From NCBI GenBank assembly GCA_008017255.1, contig SSHD01000105.1, positions 1 to 17,878 on the forward strand: DNA of 17,878 bases, given 5' to 3'. The position numbers and the translations under genes were made by a program. Every line of letters begins with the position of its first letter. The first letter of the stretch is position 1. This document shows, piece by piece, positions 6,743 to 13,477 of the stretch. The notes below the pieces were generated by a model that saw only the letters and a program-made list of their open reading frames with translations, was not told the DNA's origin and did not search any database. Source of the DNA: Acinetobacter sp. GTDB taxonomy: Bacteria; Pseudomonadota; Gammaproteobacteria; Pseudomonadales; Moraxellaceae.

Positions 6743-7056
6743 AATTCAATATCTAAAATTTGTATGAATTCAAAGGCAGGTTCTTCATAGGGATGGCTTG
6801 CCTTTAAAGCTTGAGCAACTTCATGGGCTTTAAGTTCAGGGACGATGGTTTCTACACGCCATTCTTCGAGTTGCTCAAGCGCATTGAGCTGCCCAAGAAA
6901 TGGTTTTGCCCCTGCTACCGCTTTGAATTGTCCCAAACCTTTCACCCGCCACGCACACTGTTCATAATTTCCAATACCGCCCGCGCCTGCCTTAAAAATA
7001 GCTTGCTTAGTTGCTTCAAGATGCGACTCTGGCACATAGTAAATCAGTTTTAACAT
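6736..7056 (-). CDS. Short NIF3-related single-domain protein (YqfO/CutA-like fold)
   Basis: A 106-residue protein corresponding to the PII/CutA-like inserted domain of NIF3/YqfO proteins, standing alone. Signatures are KLIYYVPESHLE at the start, GAGGIGNYEQCAW (24-36) and HPYEEPAFEF (88-97). Stand-alone versions are widespread in gammaproteobacteria and unassigned in function; they lack the metal-binding GTP cyclohydrolase-like domains of full NIF3. A dimer or trimer of the ferredoxin-like fold is likely. The gene lies between the hairpin at 6725 and the terminator at 7071 that ends sbmA, so it probably has its own promoter in the roughly 15 bases left, or relies on read-through. Confidence 0.85.
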   Translation of the reverse strand: MLKLIYYVPESHLEATKQAIFKAGAGGIGNYEQCAWRVKGLGQFKAVAGAKPFLGQLNALEQLEEWRVETIVPELKAHEVAQALKASHPYEEPAFEFIQILDIELP

Positions 7057-7070
7057 GACATTTCTCGCTA

Positions 7071-7100
7071 AAAAAAACCTGCATATTTCTTGCAGGTTTT
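7071..7100 (-). terminator. Rho-independent terminator of sbmA
   Basis: Stem AAAACCTGCA (7074-7083) and TGCAGGTTTT (7091-7100) with loop TATTTCT. Read on the minus strand it is followed by a run of seven T (7077-7071), the right polarity for ending sbmA transcription before the NIF3-like gene. Confidence 0.85.
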
Positions 7101-7121
7101 CGAGTTGAACAACAATAAAAA

Positions 7122-8315
7122 TTACTTATCTAAAATCGATTCAAATAATTTTAACCGCTTATGAATTGACAATAATTCAATAATGGTTTTCCATGAATTA
7201 ATCAAATATTGAAAAGAATCACGCACTTTACCAAATACACCCATAATTTGTTGCAATAAACCTAAGGTTAATTTTCCTGCGGCAATAGATGGAAACAACA
7301 CCACAATATTAAACAAAACGTCGAGTTGTCCATACCATTGAGCGGTCATATTAAAATACGAGTAATGAAAATATAAACGGAAATAGTTTTTACGCACCTG
7401 TGCAAACAGCTCTTTTAATGTTGCGGGTTCCGCTCGGTCGGCATGATCTTCACCATAGACCAATTCTTTACGATACGCCGCTTCGACCTTTTGGTTGTTA
7501 AATTGCAAACCGGGTAATTTTATCCCGACCACCATCAGCAGCAGCGTTCCAAACACCGACCAACCAATCGCCGCCCAAACCAAAGAATGCTGCACTTCGC
7601 CAAAAATCGGCACCACTGGCACATATTTCGACAATTGATACAACAGCGGTAAAAAGGCAATCAAGGTCATAATCGCCCTAACCAATTCCACCCCTAAGTC
7701 TTCCATAATGGTGGCAAAACGCATGGTGTCTTCTTGAATACGCTGCGATGCCCCTTCTACATGGCGTAATTTTTCCCAATGCGTCACATAGTATTCGTTC
7801 ATCGCCGTCCGCCAACGGAACACATAGTGACTGGTAAAGAACACATTAATAATACCTAGGGTCACCGCAACCATCGCAATGGTCAAGAAAATAAAAGCTT
7901 CTTTATACAGGTCTAAAATATCACCGCCATTGCTGAGCATTTTTTGGATCGTGTCCCAAAATGGTACATACCACGCATTAATCGCAACGTTGACCTGTAC
8001 GGCAAACCAAATATTAAACAAAATAAATGCCGAGCCCCAAATCGACCATTTTTGCCATTTGTTATCTGAGTAATAACGCCAAAATGCAGCAAATAATGTC
8101 GTTGCAGCCAAAAACCACACATAATACCAAACAAAACTTGCCGACCAGAACCGACTCACATCTTTGGGTAATTCCGCATCGGCATAACCTTTGGCGAAGC
8201 CTAAATATTCACCCCAAGCATTTCCGCCGGTGTACCACAGCAACATATTGAGCGCCAGCCATACGATGGCTGAAATAAAAAACCAGCGTGGGTTTGGAAA
8301 AAATGATTTAAACAT
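7122..8315 (-). CDS. sbmA: SbmA/BacA peptide transporter
   Basis: Inner-membrane proton-driven importer of peptide antibiotics and other cargo such as microcins and proline-rich peptides. The 397-residue product matches the length of E. coli SbmA (406) and its whole pattern. It begins [19 protein letters not shown]. The membrane segments lie near residues 12-30, 60-78, 90-110, 138-160, 210-230 and 245-265. Between them sits the conserved cytoplasmic stretch [29 protein letters not shown], and the protein ends [28 protein letters not shown]. It has the transmembrane part of ABC-type exporters without an ATPase domain, as is normal for this family. AAGGA lies upstream of the ATG. It appears monocistronic, ended by the terminator at 7071. 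Confidence 0.95.
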   Translation of the reverse strand: MFKSFFPNPRWFFISAIVWLALNMLLWYTGGNAWGEYLGFAKGYADAELPKDVSRFWSASFVWYYVWFLAATTLFAAFWRYYSDNKWQKWSIWGSAFILFNIWFAVQVNVAINAWYVPFWDTIQKMLSNGGDILDLYKEAFIFLTIAMVAVTLGIINVFFTSHYVFRWRTAMNEYYVTHWEKLRHVEGASQRIQEDTMRFATIMEDLGVELVRAIMTLIAFLPLLYQLSKYVPVVPIFGEVQHSLVWAAIGWSVFGTLLLMVVGIKLPGLQFNNQKVEAAYRKELVYGEDHADRAEPATLKELFAQVRKNYFRLYFHYSYFNMTAQWYGQLDVLFNIVVLFPSIAAGKLTLGLLQQIMGVFGKVRDSFQYLINSWKTIIELLSIHKRLKLFESILDK

Positions 8316-8346
8316 CGCGTTTAAAAGTCCTTGTCTATCATGATGA

Positions 8347-8358
8347 ACGCTATAGCGT
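8347..8358. other. 12-bp palindrome upstream of sbmA
   Basis: ACGCTATAGCGT is a perfect 12-bp palindrome about 32 bases before the sbmA start on the minus strand. Its place suits an operator or a 5'-leader hairpin, but no known consensus was recognised. Confidence 0.3.
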
Positions 8359-8505
8359 CATGCTAAAACTGCAAACTAAATATGATTTGCTAAAAATACA
8401 ATGATGGCTAGTATTTACCTGTTTTTATGGCTTTTGCATAGTGTTTTATTCACCATTTACAATTTGCCTAAAATCATGCGCTGAATGCTGAATGCAATGG
8501 CTCAT

Positions 8506-9474
8506 TTAGGGCTGCACTGCAGCTTTCCGCACGGCTTGCGTTGCTGCGGGCACAGACTTTTGCTTTATTACCGCCTGTACATCGGCAAGTTTGGCTTGCG
8601 CAGCATCTACCCCTGCTTGTATGGTCATTTCACGCCCTTTAACATCAAAAATATGTGCTTTTTCTCTAAGGTCAGGCTGAATCACAATATCCGCCGATTT
8701 TAGTTCTGTAGCAGCTAAACGCCCCTGCATAATATTAATGTTTTGGTTAAACAAGCCCCATACATTGGAGGTTTCGGTATGCACTGGTTGTGCCAATATA
8801 TCCACCGCTATCACAATATCGGCACCCAAGTCCCGCGCCACTTGTACTGGCACTGGACTGACCAGTCCGCCATCTACATATTCAATTTCGCCTATTTTAG
8901 TTGGCTTAAACATACTTGGAATTGACACCGAAGCACGTACCGCCTGCCCTGTGTTGCCATAATTAAATACGGTCTGCTTGCCATTTTTTAGTTCTGTTGC
9001 CACCACATACATGGGAATTTTCAACTGCTGTAAAGGCATACCCTGCACTTGTTGGTTAATATAATCTTCAACTTTTTGCCCATTAAAAAAGCCTTTTAGG
9101 CTTACATCGACATCACGTATATCATTGGCTTTGAGTTGTAAGGCAATTTCACGTAACTCGGCAGCGGTTTTGCCACTGGCGTAAACCGAACCGACTATAC
9201 TGCCTGCACTGGTTCCGACGATAAAATCTGGACGAATACCGTGCTGCTCTAATACTTCTATGACCCCGATATGTGCATAACCGCGCGCACCACCACTACC
9301 CAACACCAAAGCAATCACTGCTTGTTCAGCGTTTTTACTCATCACCGCTACTCGGTTTAGCGCACGAACTTGGGCATTTTCAGGCACCGCTGCTAAATGT
9401 GTGGTGCTTTGACAGCCTGCAAACAGCGCCATCGAACAACCCAACATCCATAATTTAAACTGCTTCATATACAT
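8506..9474 (-). CDS. Patatin-like phospholipase, lipoprotein (RssA-like)
   Basis: Serine acyl hydrolase predicted to be tethered to the periplasmic face of a membrane. Residues 1-21 form a lipoprotein signal with lipobox LFAGC, lipidated Cys21 (C19 if Met3 starts). The patatin core follows: glycine-rich oxyanion loop GSGGARGYAH (59-68), nucleophile Ser89 in GTSAGS, and catalytic Asp201 in the DGG triplet (201-203), so the Ser-Asp dyad is complete. NTGQAVRASVSIPSMFKP is a family signature. The C-terminal tail (about 300-322) is lysine/alanine rich. Known relatives include RssA and NTE-like proteins with phospholipase A activity. The start is uncertain (two Met codons, no strong ribosome site). 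Same direction as sbmA but 190 bases apart, so probably separate transcripts. Confidence 0.87.
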   Translation of the reverse strand: MYMKQFKLWMLGCSMALFAGCQSTTHLAAVPENAQVRALNRVAVMSKNAEQAVIALVLGSGGARGYAHIGVIEVLEQHGIRPDFIVGTSAGSIVGSVYASGKTAAELREIALQLKANDIRDVDVSLKGFFNGQKVEDYINQQVQGMPLQQLKIPMYVVATELKNGKQTVFNYGNTGQAVRASVSIPSMFKPTKIGEIEYVDGGLVSPVPVQVARDLGADIVIAVDILAQPVHTETSNVWGLFNQNINIMQGRLAATELKSADIVIQPDLREKAHIFDVKGREMTIQAGVDAAQAKLADVQAVIKQKSVPAATQAVRKAAVQP

Positions 9475-9663
9475 CTATTGCCATTTTGACTCGATTTCTG
9501 CGCTAGAGTTTAACCATGCACAAGGCGAAAAACTGTAGCAATTTTTATGGCGGCTCGTAGAAAATAATATTTTTTTGCACGCTTTACACTTATTGGACTA
9601 AAAAGCAGGCGAATGTTTTATAGTGTAACGCACTGAAAATGATCCAACAGCACAGGAGTCCAC

Positions 9664-10371
9664 ATGAACACCGAACAAGTCCGCTATGTAGACAATGTCA
9701 TTACATCACGTCACTCGGTACGTGCCTTTTTAGACACTCCTGTTGCCATGCAAACCATTCACGATATTTTAGCAGTCGCCTGCCGTGCGCCTTCTGGCAC
9801 CAATACCCAACCATGGAAAGTCTATGTGGTTACAGGCAACAAACGTGCGGAAATGATAAATCGCGTCTGTAGCGCTCAAATTGAACTGCTCGCCAAACCT
9901 GAACTGCGCCAACACTATTCAGAAACCTTTGCGTATTATCCTGAAACGTGGATTTCGCCTTATATTGGGCGTCGCCGTGAAAATGGTTGGGGCTTGTATG
10001 GCTTACTTGGCATTCAGAAAACCGACAAAGACAAAATGGCGGCACAACAATTGCGTAATTTTCAATTGTTCGATGCCCCAGTCGCGCTGTGTTTTACCGT
10101 CAACACAGTCATGGGCGTAGGCGCAAAAATGGATATTGCCATGATGATGCAAAACGTCATGTTAGCCGCCAAAGCACGCGGGCTAGATACTTGCCCACAA
10201 GCGGCGTGGAATCATTTTCATGGCATTGTTTTAGAGATATTGGGCGCTCCTGAAGATGAAGAACTGGTCTGTACCATAGCGTTGGGTTATGCCGACCCTG
10301 AACATATTGTGAATAGTTTCATTACCCCGCGCGAAGCGGTGGAAAATTTTACGGTTTTTGTCGATCAATAA
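9664..10371 (+). CDS. Nitroreductase-family FMN oxidoreductase
   Basis: A 235-residue flavoprotein of the NADH/NADPH:FMN nitroreductase fold. SRHSVRAFLDTPV (15-27) and RAPSGTNTQPWKVYVV (41-56) carry the FMN phosphate and isoalloxazine contacts. The MAAQQLRNFQLFDAPVAL region and CTIALGYADPE complete the domain. The insert NGWGLYGLLGIQK is seen in members that act on nitroaromatics or other electron-poor substrates. AGGAG lies 6 bases before ATG 9664, which makes this start firm. It diverges from the patatin gene. The natural substrate cannot be told; the enzyme could turn over quinones, nitro drugs or flavins. Confidence 0.88.
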   Translation: MNTEQVRYVDNVITSRHSVRAFLDTPVAMQTIHDILAVACRAPSGTNTQPWKVYVVTGNKRAEMINRVCSAQIELLAKPELRQHYSETFAYYPETWISPYIGRRRENGWGLYGLLGIQKTDKDKMAAQQLRNFQLFDAPVALCFTVNTVMGVGAKMDIAMMMQNVMLAAKARGLDTCPQAAWNHFHGIVLEILGAPEDEELVCTIALGYADPEHIVNSFITPREAVENFTVFVDQ

Positions 10372-10412
10372 CCCGAGCACTCAAAGACTATGCAAGCCGC
10401 TGTAGCAGCATT

Positions 10413-10426
10413 AATATAGCTATATT
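10413..10426. other. 14-bp AT-rich palindrome between nitroreductase and FUSC genes
   Basis: AATATAGCTATATT is a perfect palindrome in the 109-base gap. The gap holds no T-run terminator, so the palindrome may be an operator, a weak hairpin or part of a promoter for the FUSC gene. No match to a known site. Confidence 0.25.
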
Positions 10427-10470
10427 GCAGCAATACCAATGCAACCATACACCGCCTGCCATAGCGCAAA

Positions 10471-10483
10471 AGGATAGATTTTG
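10471..10483 (+). promoter_or_regulatory. Ribosome site deciding a TTG start for the FUSC gene
   Basis: AAAAGGA (10468-10474) lies about 6 bases before TTG 10481. No in-frame ATG or GTG nearby has a ribosome site, and the predicted N-terminal helix WLIRLKQATYN begins right after, so TTG is the best start. Confidence 0.7.
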
Positions 10484-12655
10484 AACTCTTGGCTCATCCG
10501 CTTAAAACAAGCCACTTATAACACCACGTTTATGTATAACGTGCGGATGTTGATCGCCTTTGCTGGAACGGCTTTTGTGCCCTATTGGCTTGACTACCAA
10601 CTGGCGACCATTCCACTGACCTTAGGGGTGGTTGCGGCAGGTATTAGCGACATTGACGACCGTTTTTCAGTACGGATGATGAATCTGATTTACACTTATA
10701 TTGGATTTTTTATCACGGCTGTGTCGGTACAGTTTTTATTTCCCTACCCTATCGCCTTTGCCATTGGGCTAATTACCTCGTGTATTGGTTGGATTTTACT
10801 CGGCTCTTTGGGGCGGCGTTATGCCACCATTGCCTATGGCTGTTTAGTGGTTTCAGTCTATTCTATGCTTGGCGTGCATTTGTTTGAACAATGGTATATG
10901 CAACCTGCGTTGTTGGTTGCCGGTGCTGCGTGGTATGGACTCATTTCCACCATCAGTTTTTTACTGTTTCCAGTACGGCAATTACAAGATCAACTGGCGG
11001 CATCGTATCGAGCCTTGGGCAGTTTTTTATTTGCCAAAGCCAATGTGTTCGATGTCGATATGACTGCATCAAGTTATCAACAAAGTATGATTGATGTAGC
11101 ACTAGAAAATAGCAAATTAATTACACTATTTAATCACTTGCGTATAGCACTGCTGACTCGCTTAAAAGGTGACCGTGGGCAAAAAGATACACGGCGCAGT
11201 CTGCATTATTATTTTGTCGCGCAAGACATCCATGAGCGTGCCGACTCTGCGCATATCGACTATCAAAAACTGGCAAAATTGTTCCAACACAGCGATATTT
11301 TATTTCGTTTCCAACGCCTGCTCACCTTGCAAGGCAAAGCCTGTCAGGACTTGGCACAATCTATTTTAAGCCAAAGTCCTTATGTACATCACAAGCGTTT
11401 TAAACACAGTTTTGAAAACCTACGCCTATCTTTAGAAAAGCTGCGGGATGATGGTCTGTACGACCAAGTTCGTATCAACGCATTATTTGCACTGTATCAA
11501 AACTTAAAGTCGATAGATGCACAATTACAAAACTTAGAAACCGAACGCAATCTGAAATTGATTAATACGCAACAACTGGAAAACCAACTCCGAGATGATG
11601 ACCTCAAAGGTTGGAATGACATCTTAGTACGCGTCAAACAGCATTTAAGTCCAGAGTCGGTGTTATTTCGGCATGCGGTGCGCTTATCTATTGTGTTATT
11701 TATTGGCTATTTGATTATTCAACTGACCAATATTGCCTATGGTTATTGGATTTTACTCACTGCCTTATTTGTCTGCCAACCGAACTTTAACGCCACCAAA
11801 CGCCGTTTATATTTACGGATTATCGGTACATTGCTTGGCATTATGCTCGGTTTAAGCGTGATCTATTTTATTCCCTCATTGGAAGGTCAATTGCTGATTT
11901 TAGTGCTCAGTGGGGTGCTATTTTTCGAGCTGCGCAGTAAACAATATGCACAAGCCACCGCATTTATGACCATTTTGGCTTTAATTAGCTTTAACTTAGA
12001 TGGCTCAGCCTTTGCCGCTAGCATCCCCCGCCTGGTCGATACACTTATTGGCTGTGCTTTGGCGTGGTTTGGGGTGAGTTTTATTTGGCCCGATTGGCAA
12101 TTCCGCCGCTTACCACGCACTATTCAACGCACCCTACAAGCGCAATGTGTCTACTTAGCCGAAGTGGTGCAACAATACCACTTAGGACGCAACAACGCCC
12201 TAAACTATCGCATCGTTCGACGTGCCGCACACAATAGTGATGCAGAAGTGGCATCGCTCATTTCGACTTTGGCGACCGAACCCAATATTGATGCCACACA
12301 AAAAACCTTGTCGTTTGAGTTTTTATGCCTAAGCCATACATTTTTAAGCTATATCGCCGCCTTGGGCGCACATCGCGAACAGATGCAAGATCAAGACGTA
12401 TTAGCCCTTTTAGATCATGCACTCGATGATATTCAAGGTGCATTATTACGTGATGAAGTGCCTGATTTAACTGCACAAAACATGCTGCATGCCATCCGTC
12501 AGCGTTTAAACCACCAAGATCAAGACGAGCAACAAGGCCTGATTATTTTACAGCAACTGTCGCTGATGCTGAACGTACTGCCCCGCTTGAGTATGCTAAA
12601 ACAAAGCCTAAGTTATGAAGTTCAAGAAGATGGCACCGAGTTTGCATCGCTTTAA
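10481..12655 (+). CDS. YccS/YhfK-type FUSC-family inner-membrane protein
   Basis: A 724-residue integral membrane protein with the two-halved architecture of the YccS/FUSC family, related to aromatic-acid efflux and aluminium-tolerance transporters. The first membrane block is at about residues 20-165 (RMLIAFAGTAFVPYWL, LGVVAAGISDIDDRF, YATIAYGCLVVS). A cytoplasmic stretch of about 230 residues, mostly helical with coiled-coil character (LETERNLKLINTQQLENQL), leads to the second block at about 397-536. That block carries the signature YGYWILLTALFVCQPNF followed by RLYLRIIGTLLGIMLG. A helical tail of 190 residues closes the chain. The substrate is unknown. No export partner (periplasmic adaptor or outer-membrane factor) sits beside it. 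Confidence 0.85.
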   Translation: MNSWLIRLKQATYNTTFMYNVRMLIAFAGTAFVPYWLDYQLATIPLTLGVVAAGISDIDDRFSVRMMNLIYTYIGFFITAVSVQFLFPYPIAFAIGLITSCIGWILLGSLGRRYATIAYGCLVVSVYSMLGVHLFEQWYMQPALLVAGAAWYGLISTISFLLFPVRQLQDQLAASYRALGSFLFAKANVFDVDMTASSYQQSMIDVALENSKLITLFNHLRIALLTRLKGDRGQKDTRRSLHYYFVAQDIHERADSAHIDYQKLAKLFQHSDILFRFQRLLTLQGKACQDLAQSILSQSPYVHHKRFKHSFENLRLSLEKLRDDGLYDQVRINALFALYQNLKSIDAQLQNLETERNLKLINTQQLENQLRDDDLKGWNDILVRVKQHLSPESVLFRHAVRLSIVLFIGYLIIQLTNIAYGYWILLTALFVCQPNFNATKRRLYLRIIGTLLGIMLGLSVIYFIPSLEGQLLILVLSGVLFFELRSKQYAQATAFMTILALISFNLDGSAFAASIPRLVDTLIGCALAWFGVSFIWPDWQFRRLPRTIQRTLQAQCVYLAEVVQQYHLGRNNALNYRIVRRAAHNSDAEVASLISTLATEPNIDATQKTLSFEFLCLSHTFLSYIAALGAHREQMQDQDVLALLDHALDDIQGALLRDEVPDLTAQNMLHAIRQRLNHQDQDEQQGLIILQQLSLMLNVLPRLSMLKQSLSYEVQEDGTEFASL

Positions 12656-12736
12656 AACGCAGCATTGCGCTAATATCTTTGACTGCTAATTAATGCTAAA
12701 CTCAGCTCAGTTTTACACTCAATTGTTTTTTAGACT

Positions 12737-13318
12737 ATGACCGCCAAAAATCTATACGCCTATACGCTACAACCTGTTCCTTACGAAGTTTCTGAAGCCG
12801 AACAACGTCAAGTTCAACTGATGATTTGGCGCGACACCAACAAATTTAGCCGCAAAGCATGGTTGATTATGCTTGCTTTGGTCGTGCTGTCTTTAGTTGG
12901 CGCAGGGCTCATCCAATATTATTCGACCTATTCAACCATTATGTGTTGGGTGGTGATTATTGGCGTGGTGCTGTTCTATTTAGCAAAACGCTTTGGTTTG
13001 GAATGGTATGTGAAACGTAAAATGAATGAATATCCTGTGCCAGATATTAAAGGCATTCGTTTAGGCGTGCAGCCGCATGGCATTGTCATGCGTCAAAAAA
13101 TGGGTATGCAAGAAGGCACTGCCACCATTGCGTGGAAAGACATTTACGAATGGTATAGCTCGCCTGAGTTTATTTTGGTGAATTTCAAAGTTAAAGCCAA
13201 AGGTGAAGAACAGCAAGGTGCTTATATTTTACCTAAGCGTATGGATAGCAAGAATTTTTCTTTCAAAACCATCCGTGAACATTTAAATGAAACTGTCGGT
13301 GCTGCGAAGTCGATTTAA
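12737..13318 (+). CDS. YcxB-like membrane protein
   Basis: A 193-residue protein with a soluble start, two membrane helices at about 41-64 (AWLIMLALVVLSLVGAGLIQYY) and 68-84 (IMCWVVIIGVVLFYLAK), and a C-terminal cytoplasmic domain. The domain contains GIVMRQKMGMQEGTATIAWKDIYEWYSSPEFILVNF and the ending AYILPKR, matching the usual YcxB C-terminal pattern in which W-x-D/E-I is conserved. Function of the family is not known. The gene begins 81 bases after FUSC and has its own weak leader. It closes with the terminator at 13338, so FUSC and YcxB-like may share a transcript. Confidence 0.75.
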   Translation: MTAKNLYAYTLQPVPYEVSEAEQRQVQLMIWRDTNKFSRKAWLIMLALVVLSLVGAGLIQYYSTYSTIMCWVVIIGVVLFYLAKRFGLEWYVKRKMNEYPVPDIKGIRLGVQPHGIVMRQKMGMQEGTATIAWKDIYEWYSSPEFILVNFKVKAKGEEQQGAYILPKRMDSKNFSFKTIREHLNETVGAAKSI

Positions 13319-13337
13319 ACACTTCTAGGTGCTAACC

Positions 13338-13364
13338 AACCTCTCCATGTGAGAGGTTTTTTTT
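13338..13364 (+). terminator. Rho-independent terminator after the YcxB-like gene
   Basis: AACCTCTC (13338-13345), loop CATGT, GAGAGGTT (13351-13358) and eight T ending at 13364, 20 bases after the stop codon. Confidence 0.92.
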
Positions 13365-13381
13365 AATCCTGTAAAAATAAA

Positions 13382-13404
13382 TGAGAATCAATATTAATAT
13401 TATC
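13382..13404. promoter_or_regulatory. Probable Fur box and promoter region of the PepSY reductase
   Basis: Read on the minus strand this is GATAAT-ATTAAT-ATTGAT followed by TCTCA, three tandem hexamers close to the GATAAT unit of the Fur consensus. Two TATAAT candidates follow (13414-13419 and 13438-13443), upstream of the reductase start at 13478. Neither has a good -35 box, as is common for iron-repressed promoters with the operator overlapping that region. The position and gene type support iron-dependent repression; binding is inferred. Confidence 0.55.
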
Positions 13405-13477
13405 TGCAAAAACTATAATCTCTACACAATCTTGAGTTATAATTTTTGGCATAAATTTCACCACCTTCTTGTTGACC

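Noticed and set aside
6811-7053. Plus-strand frame opposite the NIF3-like gene
   Set aside because: The minus frame has clear family motifs; the plus frame is the antisense shadow.
8316-8505. A small gene between patatin and sbmA
   Set aside because: Frames are short and lack ribosome sites; the region is better read as the sbmA promoter.
13469-13477. TTG start of the PepSY reductase
   Set aside because: Adds MLT only; ATG 13478 is more usual and leads into the same helix, and neither has a strong ribosome site.
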